In this document: in pieces, positions 32,713 through 41,074 of the stretch
Layout: every line of letters begins with the position of its first letter
Numbering within the stretch: the first letter of the stretch is position 1
Assembly: GCF_001425575.1 (NCBI RefSeq)
Contig: NZ_LMRD01000001.1
Coordinates: forward strand, 271,739-335,738
DNA: 64,000 nucleotides
Direction of reading: 5' to 3'
Source: Aurantimonas sp. Leaf443
Lineage (GTDB): Bacteria > Pseudomonadota > Alphaproteobacteria > Rhizobiales > Rhizobiaceae
Notes under the pieces: generated by a model
What the model was told of the DNA's origin: nothing
What the model saw: only the letters and a program-made list of their open reading frames with translations
Database searches by the model: none
Translations under genes and position numbers: made by a program

Positions 32713-33243
32713 TCAGCTGTGGAAGGCCGTGCGCAGGAGGTCGATCTGCTGGGCGACGGGGTTGGCGACCGGCTGCAGGCGCTGCATCGGCGTGCCGTAG
32801 ATCTCGCGGTCGATGATGGCGATGCGCCGCTCGAGCTGCAGGGCGCGTTCGGTGAGGGAACGGAAGGCCGGCGGCAATTCGCCGTAGCTCGGCGACCCCG
32901 TGGCCGTGCCATGGCCGTCGAGCCGCACCTTCACCTTTTCGGCCTCGACCTGCGAGCGCGACATGTCGCCCTGGTTGGCGGCGCGCTGGAGCAAAAGCCA
33001 GGAGGCCACCTGCATCAGGCGCGTGGTGAGGCGCATCGATTCGGCGGCGTAGAGCGTGGCGGCGGTTCTCGTCAGGCTCTTGGCAGCATCGCGCCCCTCG
33101 CCGTCGAGATAGGACGCGGTCTCGTCGACCAGCGCCATGCCTTCGTTGAACAGGGCCTGGAACGAGCGGGAATAGGCGAGATGATCCGCGATGCGGATCG
33201 TCCCGTCGTCGTCCCGACTGCTGTCTGAAGACTGACCTGTCAT
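32713..33243 (-). CDS. DUF1465 family protein
   Basis: A 176-aa soluble, mostly helical protein confined to Alphaproteobacteria. The family pattern is seen in HLAYSRSFQALFNEGMALVD, TLYAAESMRLTTRLMQVASW and the C-terminal PVANPVAQQIDLLRTAF. The function is unknown. The ATG at 33243 is chosen because the sequence upstream in frame is not conserved-looking. It is convergent with rpmE, and a candidate small RNA on the same strand ends 145 bp upstream. Confidence 0.88.
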   Translation of the reverse strand: MTGQSSDSSRDDDGTIRIADHLAYSRSFQALFNEGMALVDETASYLDGEGRDAAKSLTRTAATLYAAESMRLTTRLMQVASWLLLQRAANQGDMSRSQVEAEKVKVRLDGHGTATGSPSYGELPPAFRSLTERALQLERRIAIIDREIYGTPMQRLQPVANPVAQQIDLLRTAFHS

Positions 33244-33387
33244 CGCGATGCACACCAACTCTTTGAAAGCGAAAGGCGCGCCGCCTGCGAAAGTTCCGCA
33301 GGAGACGTGCCCGTGCCCCACAGTGCGGCGGGCCGACCGTCAAGACAAGGCACGCGGTGAAGAGATGGTTAACGCCCTGACGGACAA

Positions 33388-33465
33388 CAAAAAAGGAGCC
33401 GCGCGAAGGCGGCTCCGAAGTCAACAGGGAGGCGTCGGGCGGCGCGTGCCGCCCATCCATGATGA
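33388..33465 (-). ncRNA. Candidate small RNA with intrinsic terminator (possibly mmgR/suhB-RNA-like)
   Basis: Read on the minus strand: a perfect 7-bp hairpin GGGCGGC (33454-33448) with a 4-nt loop, then a single-stranded-looking stretch containing CGCCTCCCTGTTGACTT, then an 8-bp hairpin GGAGCCGC/GCGGCTCC (33416-33395) with six U residues. The terminator faces away from all annotated genes and ends nothing else, since no gene lies upstream on that strand before 33598. The two-hairpin layout, a CCUCCCU segment and a size near 78 nt resemble the alphaproteobacterial mmgR (Rfam suhB) RNA. The 5' end and promoter are not identified. Confidence 0.5.
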
Positions 33466-33598
33466 ATGGAATGACCGGGATTAAACGCGGGAATGGCTAA
33501 TGCGGGGTTAACGGCTTCGCTTCGCGTCGGCCGCGCCTATCTCCCGGCCTTCAGACAGGTTCGCCCCGTGCGGACCGCCGAAACAGGAGCCCGACCCG

Positions 33599-34603
33599 AT
33601 GACGCTGCCGACGGACATGACCGCCATTCTCCTCGACGGGTTCGGCGGGCCGGACGTGCTCAAGCCCGGCCGCCGCCCGGTGCCGCAGGTCAAGGCCGGC
33701 GAGATCCTGGTGGAGGTGCATGCGGCGGGCGTGAACCGGCCGGACGTCCTGCAGCGCATGGGCGCCTATCCGCCGCCCGCCGGCGCGCCGGACTGGCCGG
33801 GCCTCGAGATCGCCGGGCGCGTCGTGGCGCTGGGCGAGGGGGCGCGGGTCCACAAGCTGGGCGATGCCGTGGCCGCGCTCCTGCCGGGCGGCGGCTACGC
33901 GCAATACGCGGCGGTCGCCGACGAGAACGCCATCGCCGTGCCCGAGGGCCTGTCGATGGTGGAGGCCGCCGCGATCCCCGAGACCTTCTTCACCGTCTGG
34001 CACAACGTCTTCCAGCGCGGCGGGCTGAAGGCGGGCGAGACCTTTCTCGTCCACGGCGGCACGTCCGGCATCGGCACGACGGCGATCCAGCTCGCCAAGG
34101 CCTTCGGCGCGCGCGTCTTCGCCACCGCCGGCAGCGCCGACAAATGCGCCGCCGCGGAACGGCTGGGGGCCGAGCTCTGCGTGAACTACCGGACGGAGGA
34201 CTTCTGCGAGCGCCTGAAGGCGGAGACGGGCGGGCGCGGCATCGACCTCATCCTCGACATGGTGGGCGGCGACTACACGCCGCGCAACCTGAAACTCGCC
34301 GCCGAGGACGGGCGCCTCGTGCAGATCGCGTTCCTGAAGGGCAACAAGGTCGAGATCGACCTCAACGACATCATGCGCAAGCGTCTCCATGTCACGGGCT
34401 CGACACTGCGCGCCCGCTCCGTCGCCTTCAAGGCCTCGATCGCGCGCGAACTCGACGAGACGGTGCGCCCGCTTCTGCAGTCGGGCGCCGTGAAGCCGCT
34501 CATCGACACGGTCTATCCGCTGGAGGAGGCGGCACGCGCGCATGCGCACATGGACGAGGACCATATCGGCAAGATCGTGCTGCGGACCGACAAGGCCGGC
34601 TAA
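33599..34603 (+). CDS. NAD(P)H-quinone oxidoreductase (PIG3/QOR family)
   Basis: A zinc-free medium-chain dehydrogenase/reductase of 334 aa, which reduces quinones with NADPH. The N-terminal GroES-like domain has HAAGVNRPDVLQRMG (the QOR signature NRxD). The Rossmann part has FLVHGGTSGIGTTAIQLAKA as nucleotide-binding loop. The absence of the catalytic zinc cysteine/histidine set distinguishes it from alcohol dehydrogenases. ATG 33599 follows CAGGAG; an ATG six codons later is an alternative. Confidence 0.92.
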   Translation: MTLPTDMTAILLDGFGGPDVLKPGRRPVPQVKAGEILVEVHAAGVNRPDVLQRMGAYPPPAGAPDWPGLEIAGRVVALGEGARVHKLGDAVAALLPGGGYAQYAAVADENAIAVPEGLSMVEAAAIPETFFTVWHNVFQRGGLKAGETFLVHGGTSGIGTTAIQLAKAFGARVFATAGSADKCAAAERLGAELCVNYRTEDFCERLKAETGGRGIDLILDMVGGDYTPRNLKLAAEDGRLVQIAFLKGNKVEIDLNDIMRKRLHVTGSTLRARSVAFKASIARELDETVRPLLQSGAVKPLIDTVYPLEEAARAHAHMDEDHIGKIVLRTDKAG

Positions 34604-34660
34604 GCCGCGATTGGCGGCGCCGGAAAAAATCCGAACGCACGGCCGCGGCGCGCCGCCTTG

Positions 34661-34689
34661 CTTGCACGGGGCGCGTCCAGAACCTATAA
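34661..34689 (+). promoter_or_regulatory. Likely promoter of the DUF1013/trcR gene
   Basis: CTTGCA (34661-34666) and CTATAA (34684-34689) with a 17-bp spacer match the alphaproteobacterial consensus well. They lie about 75 bp before the gene start. Confidence 0.5.
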
Positions 34690-34765
34690 GTGTCGTGATT
34701 TCCGGACATGTGGTGAGATTCCACAGCCTGCCTCTCCGGGGCGGGCCATAAGGAGGATTGTATCC

Positions 34766-35470
34766 ATGGCTCAGCAGCTTCTGATGCCAAAGGCGACGGC
34801 CGTCTGGCTCGTCGACAACACCTCGCTCTCCTTCGAGCAGATCGCCGAACTGTGCACGCTGCACCCGCTCGAGGTGAAGGCGATCGCGGACGGCGAGTCG
34901 GCGCAGGGGATCAAGGGCCTCGACCCGGTGATCACCGGCCAGCTGACGCGCGAGGAGATCGCCCGCGCCGAGAAGGACGAGGGTTACCGCCTGAAGCTCG
35001 CGCCCCCGAAAGTCCGCGTGCCCGAGGCCAAGCGCAAGGGGCCGCGCTACACGCCCGTCTCCAAGCGCCAGGACCGGCCGAACGCCATTCTCTGGCTGGT
35101 GCGCAACCACCCCGAACTGAAGGACGCGGCGATCTCGCGCCTCGTCGGCACGACCAAGAACACGATCGAGCAGATCCGCGAGCGCACCCACTGGAACTCG
35201 GCGAGCCTGCAGCCGATGGACCCCGTGACGCTCGGCCTCTGCTCGCAGATCGATCTCGACCTCGAGGTCGAGAAGGCCTCGCGCGGCATGCCGCGTCCCG
35301 AGGAGATCGCCGAGGAGGAACGCCTCCTCTCCGCCTCGCAGACCCAGAGCTGGCGCCAGAAGGAGCCCTCCGAGGACGGCGAGCTCGACGCCGCCGCCGT
35401 CTTTGCCAAGCTCACCTCCATGCGCCGCAAGGAGAGCGAGACCGAGGACGAGGACGAAGCGCGCTACTGA
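34766..35470 (+). CDS. trcR: TrcR, DUF1013 RNA-polymerase-associated regulator
   Basis: A 234-aa protein of the DUF1013 family. In Caulobacter the homologue TrcR tracks with RNA polymerase and affects cell-cycle transcription. Here the N-terminal segment contains a helix-turn-helix-like stretch (TAVWLVDNTSLSFEQIAEL), a central second one (NPHPELKD-type: AISRLVGTTKNTIEQIRER) and the conserved HWNSASLQPMDPVTLGLC. The C-terminal tail is acidic. The ATG at 34766 has a strong AAGGAGGA Shine-Dalgarno site (34750-34757), in keeping with high expression. Confidence 0.9.
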   Translation: MAQQLLMPKATAVWLVDNTSLSFEQIAELCTLHPLEVKAIADGESAQGIKGLDPVITGQLTREEIARAEKDEGYRLKLAPPKVRVPEAKRKGPRYTPVSKRQDRPNAILWLVRNHPELKDAAISRLVGTTKNTIEQIRERTHWNSASLQPMDPVTLGLCSQIDLDLEVEKASRGMPRPEEIAEEERLLSASQTQSWRQKEPSEDGELDAAAVFAKLTSMRRKESETEDEDEARY

Positions 35471-35602
35471 GGCCGGCGATCGGATCGTCGGGGCGCCGCC
35501 TGCGCGGCGCCGCCCTCGTCGCGCCGCCACGGCCTTCTCCCGCGAGCGGGAGAAGGCGCGCCCTTTCTGGCGGCGGACGCGGATCCCGCCCGGACTCCGG
35601 GC

Positions 35603-36412
35603 CTATCCGTTGCCCTTGAACGAGGGATGCAGCGTCATGCCGCCGTCGATGAACAGCGTCTGGCCGGTGATGTAGTCGGCGGCGTCCGAGACGAGCCAGG
35701 CGACGGCGCGGCCGATATCGGCGGGTTCGCCGACGCGTCCGTAGGGGATGAGCTTGAGCATCTCGTCGAGGCCGTTCTCGCGCTCGGCGGCGTTGATCGC
35801 GGTCGCGATCGCCCCGGGTCCGACGGCGTTGACGCGGATCTTCTCGGAGGCGACCTCCTGGGCCACGGTCTCCATCAGGAGCTTCAGCCCCCCCTTGGAG
35901 GCTGCGTAGTTGGCGCGGAAGGCCCAGGGGATCACCTGGTGCACCGAACTGTCGAAGACGATCTTGCCGAGCGCCGGGCTCACGCTCTCGCGCAGGCCCT
36001 TGCGCCGGAAGCGACGCACGGCCTCGCGCGCGACGAGGAAGCCGCCCGTGAGGTTCACCGCGATCACGGCGTTCCAGTCATCGAGGCTCATCTCGGCGAG
36101 CGGGGCGTCCTTCTGGATGCCGGCATTGGAAACGACGATGTCGATCGGCCCGAGCCGGGCTTCGGCCTCGTCGAAGAGGCGTAGAATGTCGTCCTCCATC
36201 GAGACGTCCGCCTTCACCGCGACGGCGCGCCGGCCGAGCGCCTCGATGGCCGTCACGGTCTCCTCGGCCTCCTGCGGCGAGCCGCGATAGTTCACCACGA
36301 CGTCCGCGCCCGCCCGCGCGAGCTCCACGGCGCAGGCCGCGCCGATGCCCGTCGAGGCGCCGGTGACGATCGCCGCCTGTCCGGAAAGGCTTGCGGGGTC
36401 AGAAGATGCCAT
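35603..36412 (-). CDS. Short-chain dehydrogenase/reductase (glucose 1-dehydrogenase-like)
   Basis: A 269-aa classical SDR. The cofactor loop is TGASTGIGAACA. Catalytic residues are Asn (NAGIQ), Ser (FDSSVHQ), and Tyr/Lys in YAASKGG. The C-terminal ITGQTLFIDGG is typical of the glucose 1-dehydrogenase-like group. Its start overlaps the end of the GH15 gene by 14 bp, so both are translated from one transcript; this suggests a role in metabolism of the sugar released by the hydrolase, though that is inference. Confidence 0.88.
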   Translation of the reverse strand: MASSDPASLSGQAAIVTGASTGIGAACAVELARAGADVVVNYRGSPQEAEETVTAIEALGRRAVAVKADVSMEDDILRLFDEAEARLGPIDIVVSNAGIQKDAPLAEMSLDDWNAVIAVNLTGGFLVAREAVRRFRRKGLRESVSPALGKIVFDSSVHQVIPWAFRANYAASKGGLKLLMETVAQEVASEKIRVNAVGPGAIATAINAAERENGLDEMLKLIPYGRVGEPADIGRAVAWLVSDAADYITGQTLFIDGGMTLHPSFKGNG

Positions 36413-38273
36413 CGGGGTCCTCCAGCATGTGGAACTCGAAATGGTGCGGATCCTTCCGGTCGCCGTTCAGCGCCCGGTCCAGCCAGATCGCGGCCGAGAT
36501 CAAGGATAGGTGCGTGAGCCCCTGCGGGAAGTTGCCGAGATGGTCGCCGGCGGAGGAAAGCTCCTCCGAATAGAGGCCGAGATGGTTGGCGTAGGAATGC
36601 AGCTTCTCGAAGAGGAGCCGCGCCTCGGCCACGTAGCCGGTGCGCGCCAGCGCCTCCACGTACCAGAAGGAGCAGATGGTGAAGGCCCCTTCCTCCCCGT
36701 TCAGCCCGTCGGAATTGGCGTCGGTGTTGTTGTAGCGCCGGACCAGGCAGTCGTGGACGAGGGTCTCGCGCACCGCCTTCAGCGTCGAGGTCCACATCTG
36801 GTCGCGCGGATTGATGAACTTCACCATCGGCATGAGCAGCACGACCGCGTCGAGGCTGGTGCCGCCCTTGTACTGGGTGAAGGCGCCGATCTCCGCGTTC
36901 CAGAATTCCTCCAGGATCGACATCTGGATGCGGTCGCGTTCGGAGCGCCAGCGGTTGACGTCGGCGGGCAGGGATTCGTCGTAGGCGAGCCGCAAGCCCC
37001 GGTCGAGCGCCACCCAGGACATGAGGCGCGAGGAGAGATATTCGCGCGGCTCGCCGCGGCTTTCCCAGATGCCCTTGTCCTTCAGGCGCCAGTTGTCGCA
37101 CAGCCAGTCGAGGATGCGCGCCATCTTGATCCAAACCGAGTAGGCCGGCTTCCCGCGCGCCTTGGACGAGATGTAGACCGCGTCCATGAACTCGCCGTAG
37201 ATGTCCATCTGGCGCTGTTCGTGCGCGGCGTTGCCGATGCGCACGGGCTTGGAGCCGCCATAGCCGTCGAAATGGTCGAGCGTGACCTCCTCGGGGCTCG
37301 TCGCCCCGTCCATCGCGTACATGATCTGGAGGCCGGACTCGCCCGTCTCCACCGCGCGCTCCATCAGGAAATGCACGAAGGCCTCCGCCTCGTCGTGGTA
37401 GCCGAGACGGGTCAGCGAATGCAGCGTGAAGGCCGCGTCGCGCACCCAGCAGAAGCGGTAGTCCCAGTTGCGCTCGCCGCCCACGACTTCCGGCAGGCCG
37501 AAGGTGGCGGCCGCCGCGATGGAGCCGAATTCGGCCGATGTCAGGAGCTTGAGGGTGAGCGCCGAGCGCACCACCAGCTCGCGCCAGAACACCGGATAGC
37601 GGCCGGCATTGACCCATTTGTGCCAGTAGTCGCGGGTGCGCGAGAAGGCGTCGGCGACATAGGCGTCGTCGATCGACGGGCTGTCCTTGCGGCCGGGGCA
37701 CAGGACGACGTGGCACGTCTCGCCTTCGGGCAGCGCGGCGGTGGCCAGGATCCGGTCCCCTTCGAGGCGCAGCTCCATCGAGGCGTAGAAATAGACGCTC
37801 TGCGGCCCGTCGTCGCTCTCCCATTCCACCCGCACGCCTCCGTCCTCGACCGGTTCGAGCGTCACCTCGCGCCGCGCGTAGTCCGGGCGCGGCGAGACCT
37901 CGAGCTGGAAGGTGACGGTGCCCATGATGGCCTTGGCCCGCCGCACGATGCGGCCCGACCCGTCGAGCGGCATGAAATCGCAGACCTCGCCGATGCCGTT
38001 CTGCCCGAGGAAGCGGGTGACGAGGATGTTCGTGTCGGGCAGGTAGATCTGCCGGTGCTTCAGCGCCCCGGCGCTCTCGTCGGCGCACAGCTTGAAGCTG
38101 CCGCCGCCGGACGGGTGCAGGAGGTCGCCGAACAGCGTCGGCGAATCGATGTCGGGATGGCAGAAGAAGTCGATCGTCCCGTCCTGCGCGACGAGGGCGA
38201 GCGTTCGCATGTCGCCGATGACGCCGTGCTGGGAGATGAGATTCGGCACGGCATGCGGGTGGTTCGGCGACAT
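36399..38273 (-). CDS. Glycoside hydrolase family 15 protein (glucoamylase/trehalase type)
   Basis: A 624-aa (alpha/alpha)6-barrel enzyme that would release glucose from alpha-glucans or trehalose. An N-terminal beta-sandwich (about residues 10-230) precedes the barrel. Motifs include RNWDYRFCWVRDAAFTLHSL (containing substrate-binding Arg and the catalytic-region residues) and the later YNNTDANSDGLNGEEGAFTI with the second catalytic glutamate. There is no signal peptide, so it acts inside the cell. ATG 38273 is preferred; a TTG at 38306 would add 11 residues. It is followed by an overlapping SDR gene. Confidence 0.9.
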   Translation of the reverse strand: MSPNHPHAVPNLISQHGVIGDMRTLALVAQDGTIDFFCHPDIDSPTLFGDLLHPSGGGSFKLCADESAGALKHRQIYLPDTNILVTRFLGQNGIGEVCDFMPLDGSGRIVRRAKAIMGTVTFQLEVSPRPDYARREVTLEPVEDGGVRVEWESDDGPQSVYFYASMELRLEGDRILATAALPEGETCHVVLCPGRKDSPSIDDAYVADAFSRTRDYWHKWVNAGRYPVFWRELVVRSALTLKLLTSAEFGSIAAAATFGLPEVVGGERNWDYRFCWVRDAAFTLHSLTRLGYHDEAEAFVHFLMERAVETGESGLQIMYAMDGATSPEEVTLDHFDGYGGSKPVRIGNAAHEQRQMDIYGEFMDAVYISSKARGKPAYSVWIKMARILDWLCDNWRLKDKGIWESRGEPREYLSSRLMSWVALDRGLRLAYDESLPADVNRWRSERDRIQMSILEEFWNAEIGAFTQYKGGTSLDAVVLLMPMVKFINPRDQMWTSTLKAVRETLVHDCLVRRYNNTDANSDGLNGEEGAFTICSFWYVEALARTGYVAEARLLFEKLHSYANHLGLYSEELSSAGDHLGNFPQGLTHLSLISAAIWLDRALNGDRKDPHHFEFHMLEDPDGIF

Positions 38274-38455
38274 CGCGACGCTTTCTGCAACTGGAGTGAG
38301 CGGCAAGATTGGTCGCGGCCAACGGTCGGCAAGCCTGTGCGGCCGAATGCAGCGGCGCCGGAACTTGTCCTGAACTGGCGCAAGAGGGGGAGGGGCGGTC
38401 CTGGCTACGCCCGCGGGATTGAACGGCTTTGCCGCCGTGACCTATAAGAGGGATC

Positions 38456-39529
38456 GTGGCCGCAGGTGGCCGAAGCGTGGAGTTGCACCCCTTGGCGAGC
38501 GCGATCGAACTGAGCCTCCGGCGCGCGCTGGAGAAGGGAGACGCGTCCGATCCCTATTTCCGCACCTCGGTCTACGAGGCCGCCGAGCGCGCGATGGACC
38601 GGCTGGCCGGCGAAAAGGCGCTCGGGGCGGCCGCCGAACTGCAGCAGCGCCAGCAGCTGATCGCGGCGATCGAGGCGATCGAGCGGGACTATCCGCCGCT
38701 CGCCGAGGACGAGCAGGAGCACGAGGGCGACACAGGGCTCGTGCGCGAGGACGACGGCGCCCCCGAGCCCGCGCCCGCGCCGCAGGAGGCCTATTCCGTC
38801 GACGAAGCGCAGGCCGAGCCCACGTCGCCGGACGCGCCCGCCACGCCGGCCGAGCGGCTGCGCGCCATGTTCGCGCGCGAGGGCGCACCGGCGGGCCCGG
38901 CGCCCGTCGACGCCGACTGGACGCCCGGCGGAACGCGCGAGACCGGCTCGCTTCTCGCCTCGCGCAAGGCCCGGCTCGCCCTGGCCGCGGCGCTTGCCCT
39001 CCTCGTCGGCCTCCTCCTCGCCTATGTCCTGGCGCCGGGCGGCGCGAGCGCGCCCGACACGAACGTGACGACCGGCTCGATCGAAGGCGGCGGCCCTTGG
39101 ATCAACGCCTTTTCCGGCACCAATATCGACCGGGTGACGGCGCCGAGCGGCGGGCGCGTCTTCTCGATCGACCAGGCCGGCGGCGAAGTCGCGATCCGCG
39201 TCGAGTCGCCGTCGGGCGGCGGGGCGGAGACGCTGGTCGGGCTGGAGCCGGGCGTTCTCGGCGGCATCGCGGGCCGGCGCGTGCGCGGCGAGCTGACGGT
39301 CGGCTCGCCGGACGGGCAGCCGCGCGAATTCTCGGTGCGCTGCGTCTTCGCGGGCGAGACCGCCTGCGGGCGCCAGCGCTTCTCCACGGGCGCCGCCGAG
39401 GAATCCTTCGTCTTCGACATGGACGTGCCGCGCGGCGCCGTCGGCTCGGGCAGTATCGCGATCGACCCCTCGATCGGCGGCACCGCCTCGACGCTCGACA
39501 TCTACGGCCTGCGCGTGAAGGTGCTCTGA
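38456..39529 (+). CDS. Hypothetical single-pass membrane protein, 357 aa
   Basis: I do not recognise a family. The N-terminal ~60 residues are helical (ELSLRRALEKGD and MDRLAGEKALGAA). A Pro/Glu/Ala-rich disordered region runs to about residue 155. One hydrophobic helix follows at about 167-188 (LALAAALALLVGLLLAYVLA). The C-terminal ~150 residues look like a beta-rich periplasmic domain (GGEVAIRVESPSGG, with two cysteines near VRCVFAGETACGR). The start is uncertain: GTG at 38456 or GTG at 38477. It lies just before phoR on the same strand, but a link with phosphate control is not shown. Confidence 0.75.
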   Translation: MAAGGRSVELHPLASAIELSLRRALEKGDASDPYFRTSVYEAAERAMDRLAGEKALGAAAELQQRQQLIAAIEAIERDYPPLAEDEQEHEGDTGLVREDDGAPEPAPAPQEAYSVDEAQAEPTSPDAPATPAERLRAMFAREGAPAGPAPVDADWTPGGTRETGSLLASRKARLALAAALALLVGLLLAYVLAPGGASAPDTNVTTGSIEGGGPWINAFSGTNIDRVTAPSGGRVFSIDQAGGEVAIRVESPSGGGAETLVGLEPGVLGGIAGRRVRGELTVGSPDGQPREFSVRCVFAGETACGRQRFSTGAAEESFVFDMDVPRGAVGSGSIAIDPSIGGTASTLDIYGLRVKVL

Positions 39530-39575
39530 CGCGCGCACGGGAAAACCGTCGCTGCGTCGCGAAAGCGTTGTGCGA

Positions 39576-40934
39576 ATGACGGACACTGGCGGGATGCACG
39601 ATCCCGAATCATCTGCGGCGCCCGCCAGCGCGGAGGCGCCCGCCTCTTCCCCGTCCGCGAGGTCCCGCGCCGTCGCCCTGCGCGCAACGCTCGGCTCGGC
39701 CGCCGCTTTCGGGGGCCTCGCCCTGGCCTATCCGCAGGCGGGCGCGGCCAGCCTCGCCGCCTTCGCGGCGCTGATGGTCGTCGTCCACTGGCCGCGGGCG
39801 CGCCGGCGCACGGCGCTCCGGGGCGCCGGCCCGGAAGCGCCGCGGCTGTGGCCGGACCAGGGCATGAAGACCGTGATCGACGCGCTCGGCGAGCCTGTCT
39901 TCCTCGTCGACCGCGACTTCATGCTCCGCTATCGCAACGCGTCCGCGCTCGAGGCCTTCGGCAACATGGCGCTCGGCGATCCCGTATCGCTGCGCCTGCG
40001 CTCGCCCGAGCTCATCGCCGCCATGGAACTGTGCCAGCGCAGCGGCGAGGCGGGCGAGGTGGTGCTGGACGAGCGCCGGCCGACGGACCGAACCTGGCTC
40101 GTCACGATCGCGCCCGTGCGGGCCCCGCGCGGAGAGAGGCCCCGCTTCTTCCTCCTGAAGTTCCGCGACCGCACGGCCGAGACGCGGGTGGAGCGCATGC
40201 GCACCGATTTCGTGGCCAATGCCAGCCACGAGCTGCGCACGCCGCTCGCCTCGCTTTCCGGCTTCATCGAGACGCTGCAGGGGCCGGCGCGCGACGACGA
40301 GGTCGCCCGCGAGCGCTTTCTCGCCATCATGCGCGAACAGGCCTCGCGCATGTCGCGCCTCATCGACGACCTCCTCTCACTGTCGCGCATCGAGATGAAG
40401 CGCCACCTGCCGGACACGGCGCGCGCCGATCTCGTGCGCGTCTTCGACAAGGTCGCCGACCAGATGCGTCCGCTGGCCGAGGAACACGGGGTGAGCCTCG
40501 AATACGAGCGGCCCGAGCGACCGCTGCGGATCGTCGGCGACGAGGACGAGCTCCTGCAGGTCTTCGCCAATCTCGTCGAGAACGCCTGCAAATACGGGGC
40601 GGACGGCAAGCGGATCGTCCTGAAGCTGGAGGCGGTCGGCGGGCGGCAGGTGTCGAGCGTGGAGGCGGGCGTGCAGGATTTCGGGCCGGGAATCGCGCCC
40701 GAGCACGTGCCGCGCCTCACCGAACGCTTCTACCGCGTCGACGTCGGCTCCTCGCGCGCCATGCGCGGCACCGGCCTCGGGCTCTCCATCGTGCGCAACA
40801 TTCTCCTGCGCCATCGCAGCCGTCTCGTCGTGCGTTCGACGCTGGGAATCGGCTCGACTTTCTCCGCCCGTTTTCCGCTCGTTCGCGACGACATGGCGGC
40901 GAACGGTGAAAGAGAAGGGAAAACAAAGGCATAG
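39576..40934 (+). CDS. phoR: Phosphate regulon sensor histidine kinase
   Basis: The sensor of the PhoR-PhoB two-component system. The 452-aa protein has one or two membrane helices near residues 33-70, a PAS domain (about 95-200, IDALGEPVFLVDRDFM), the dimerisation helix with phospho-histidine 218 in ANASHELRTPL, and a kinase domain with N box NLVENACKYG, G1 FGPGIAPEH and G2 GTGLGLSIVRN. The ATG at 39576 is used; GTG 39570 and ATG 39594 are alternatives. PhoR is placed directly upstream of the pst operon it controls, with a Pho box in between. Confidence 0.94.
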   Translation: MTDTGGMHDPESSAAPASAEAPASSPSARSRAVALRATLGSAAAFGGLALAYPQAGAASLAAFAALMVVVHWPRARRRTALRGAGPEAPRLWPDQGMKTVIDALGEPVFLVDRDFMLRYRNASALEAFGNMALGDPVSLRLRSPELIAAMELCQRSGEAGEVVLDERRPTDRTWLVTIAPVRAPRGERPRFFLLKFRDRTAETRVERMRTDFVANASHELRTPLASLSGFIETLQGPARDDEVARERFLAIMREQASRMSRLIDDLLSLSRIEMKRHLPDTARADLVRVFDKVADQMRPLAEEHGVSLEYERPERPLRIVGDEDELLQVFANLVENACKYGADGKRIVLKLEAVGGRQVSSVEAGVQDFGPGIAPEHVPRLTERFYRVDVGSSRAMRGTGLGLSIVRNILLRHRSRLVVRSTLGIGSTFSARFPLVRDDMAANGEREGKTKA

Positions 40935-40936
40935 TC

Positions 40937-40976
40937 TGTCACAATCGTGAGATCGGACTGTCATATACAGGTCGCG
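40937..40976 (+). promoter_or_regulatory. Pho box upstream of pstS
   Basis: CTGTCAC (40937-40943) and CTGTCAT (40959-40965) both match the PhoB half-site CTGTCAT and are exactly 22 bp apart, two 11-bp steps. The intermediate (40948) and following (40970) positions hold weaker copies. This is the phased direct-repeat layout to which PhoB dimers bind. It lies about 100 bp before pstS. Confidence 0.8.
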
Positions 40977-41074
40977 AGGCGCCACTAGAGGTGTCGCCGA
41001 ACCAGAGCCGCCGCAACGCATGACGCGGGCGGGCGGCCCGGATCGTTGAGAAACTCCCGAAAGGAGACCCTTCC

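Noticed and set aside
32457..32816. Plus-strand frames between rpmE and DUF1465
   Set aside because: Arg/Gly/Ala-rich chance frames that run into the DUF1465 gene on the other strand; no start signal.
33248..33484. Small plus-strand coding frame of 78 codons upstream of the quinone oxidoreductase
   Set aside because: It runs antisense through the candidate small RNA and its terminator, has no ribosome-binding site and no protein-like composition.
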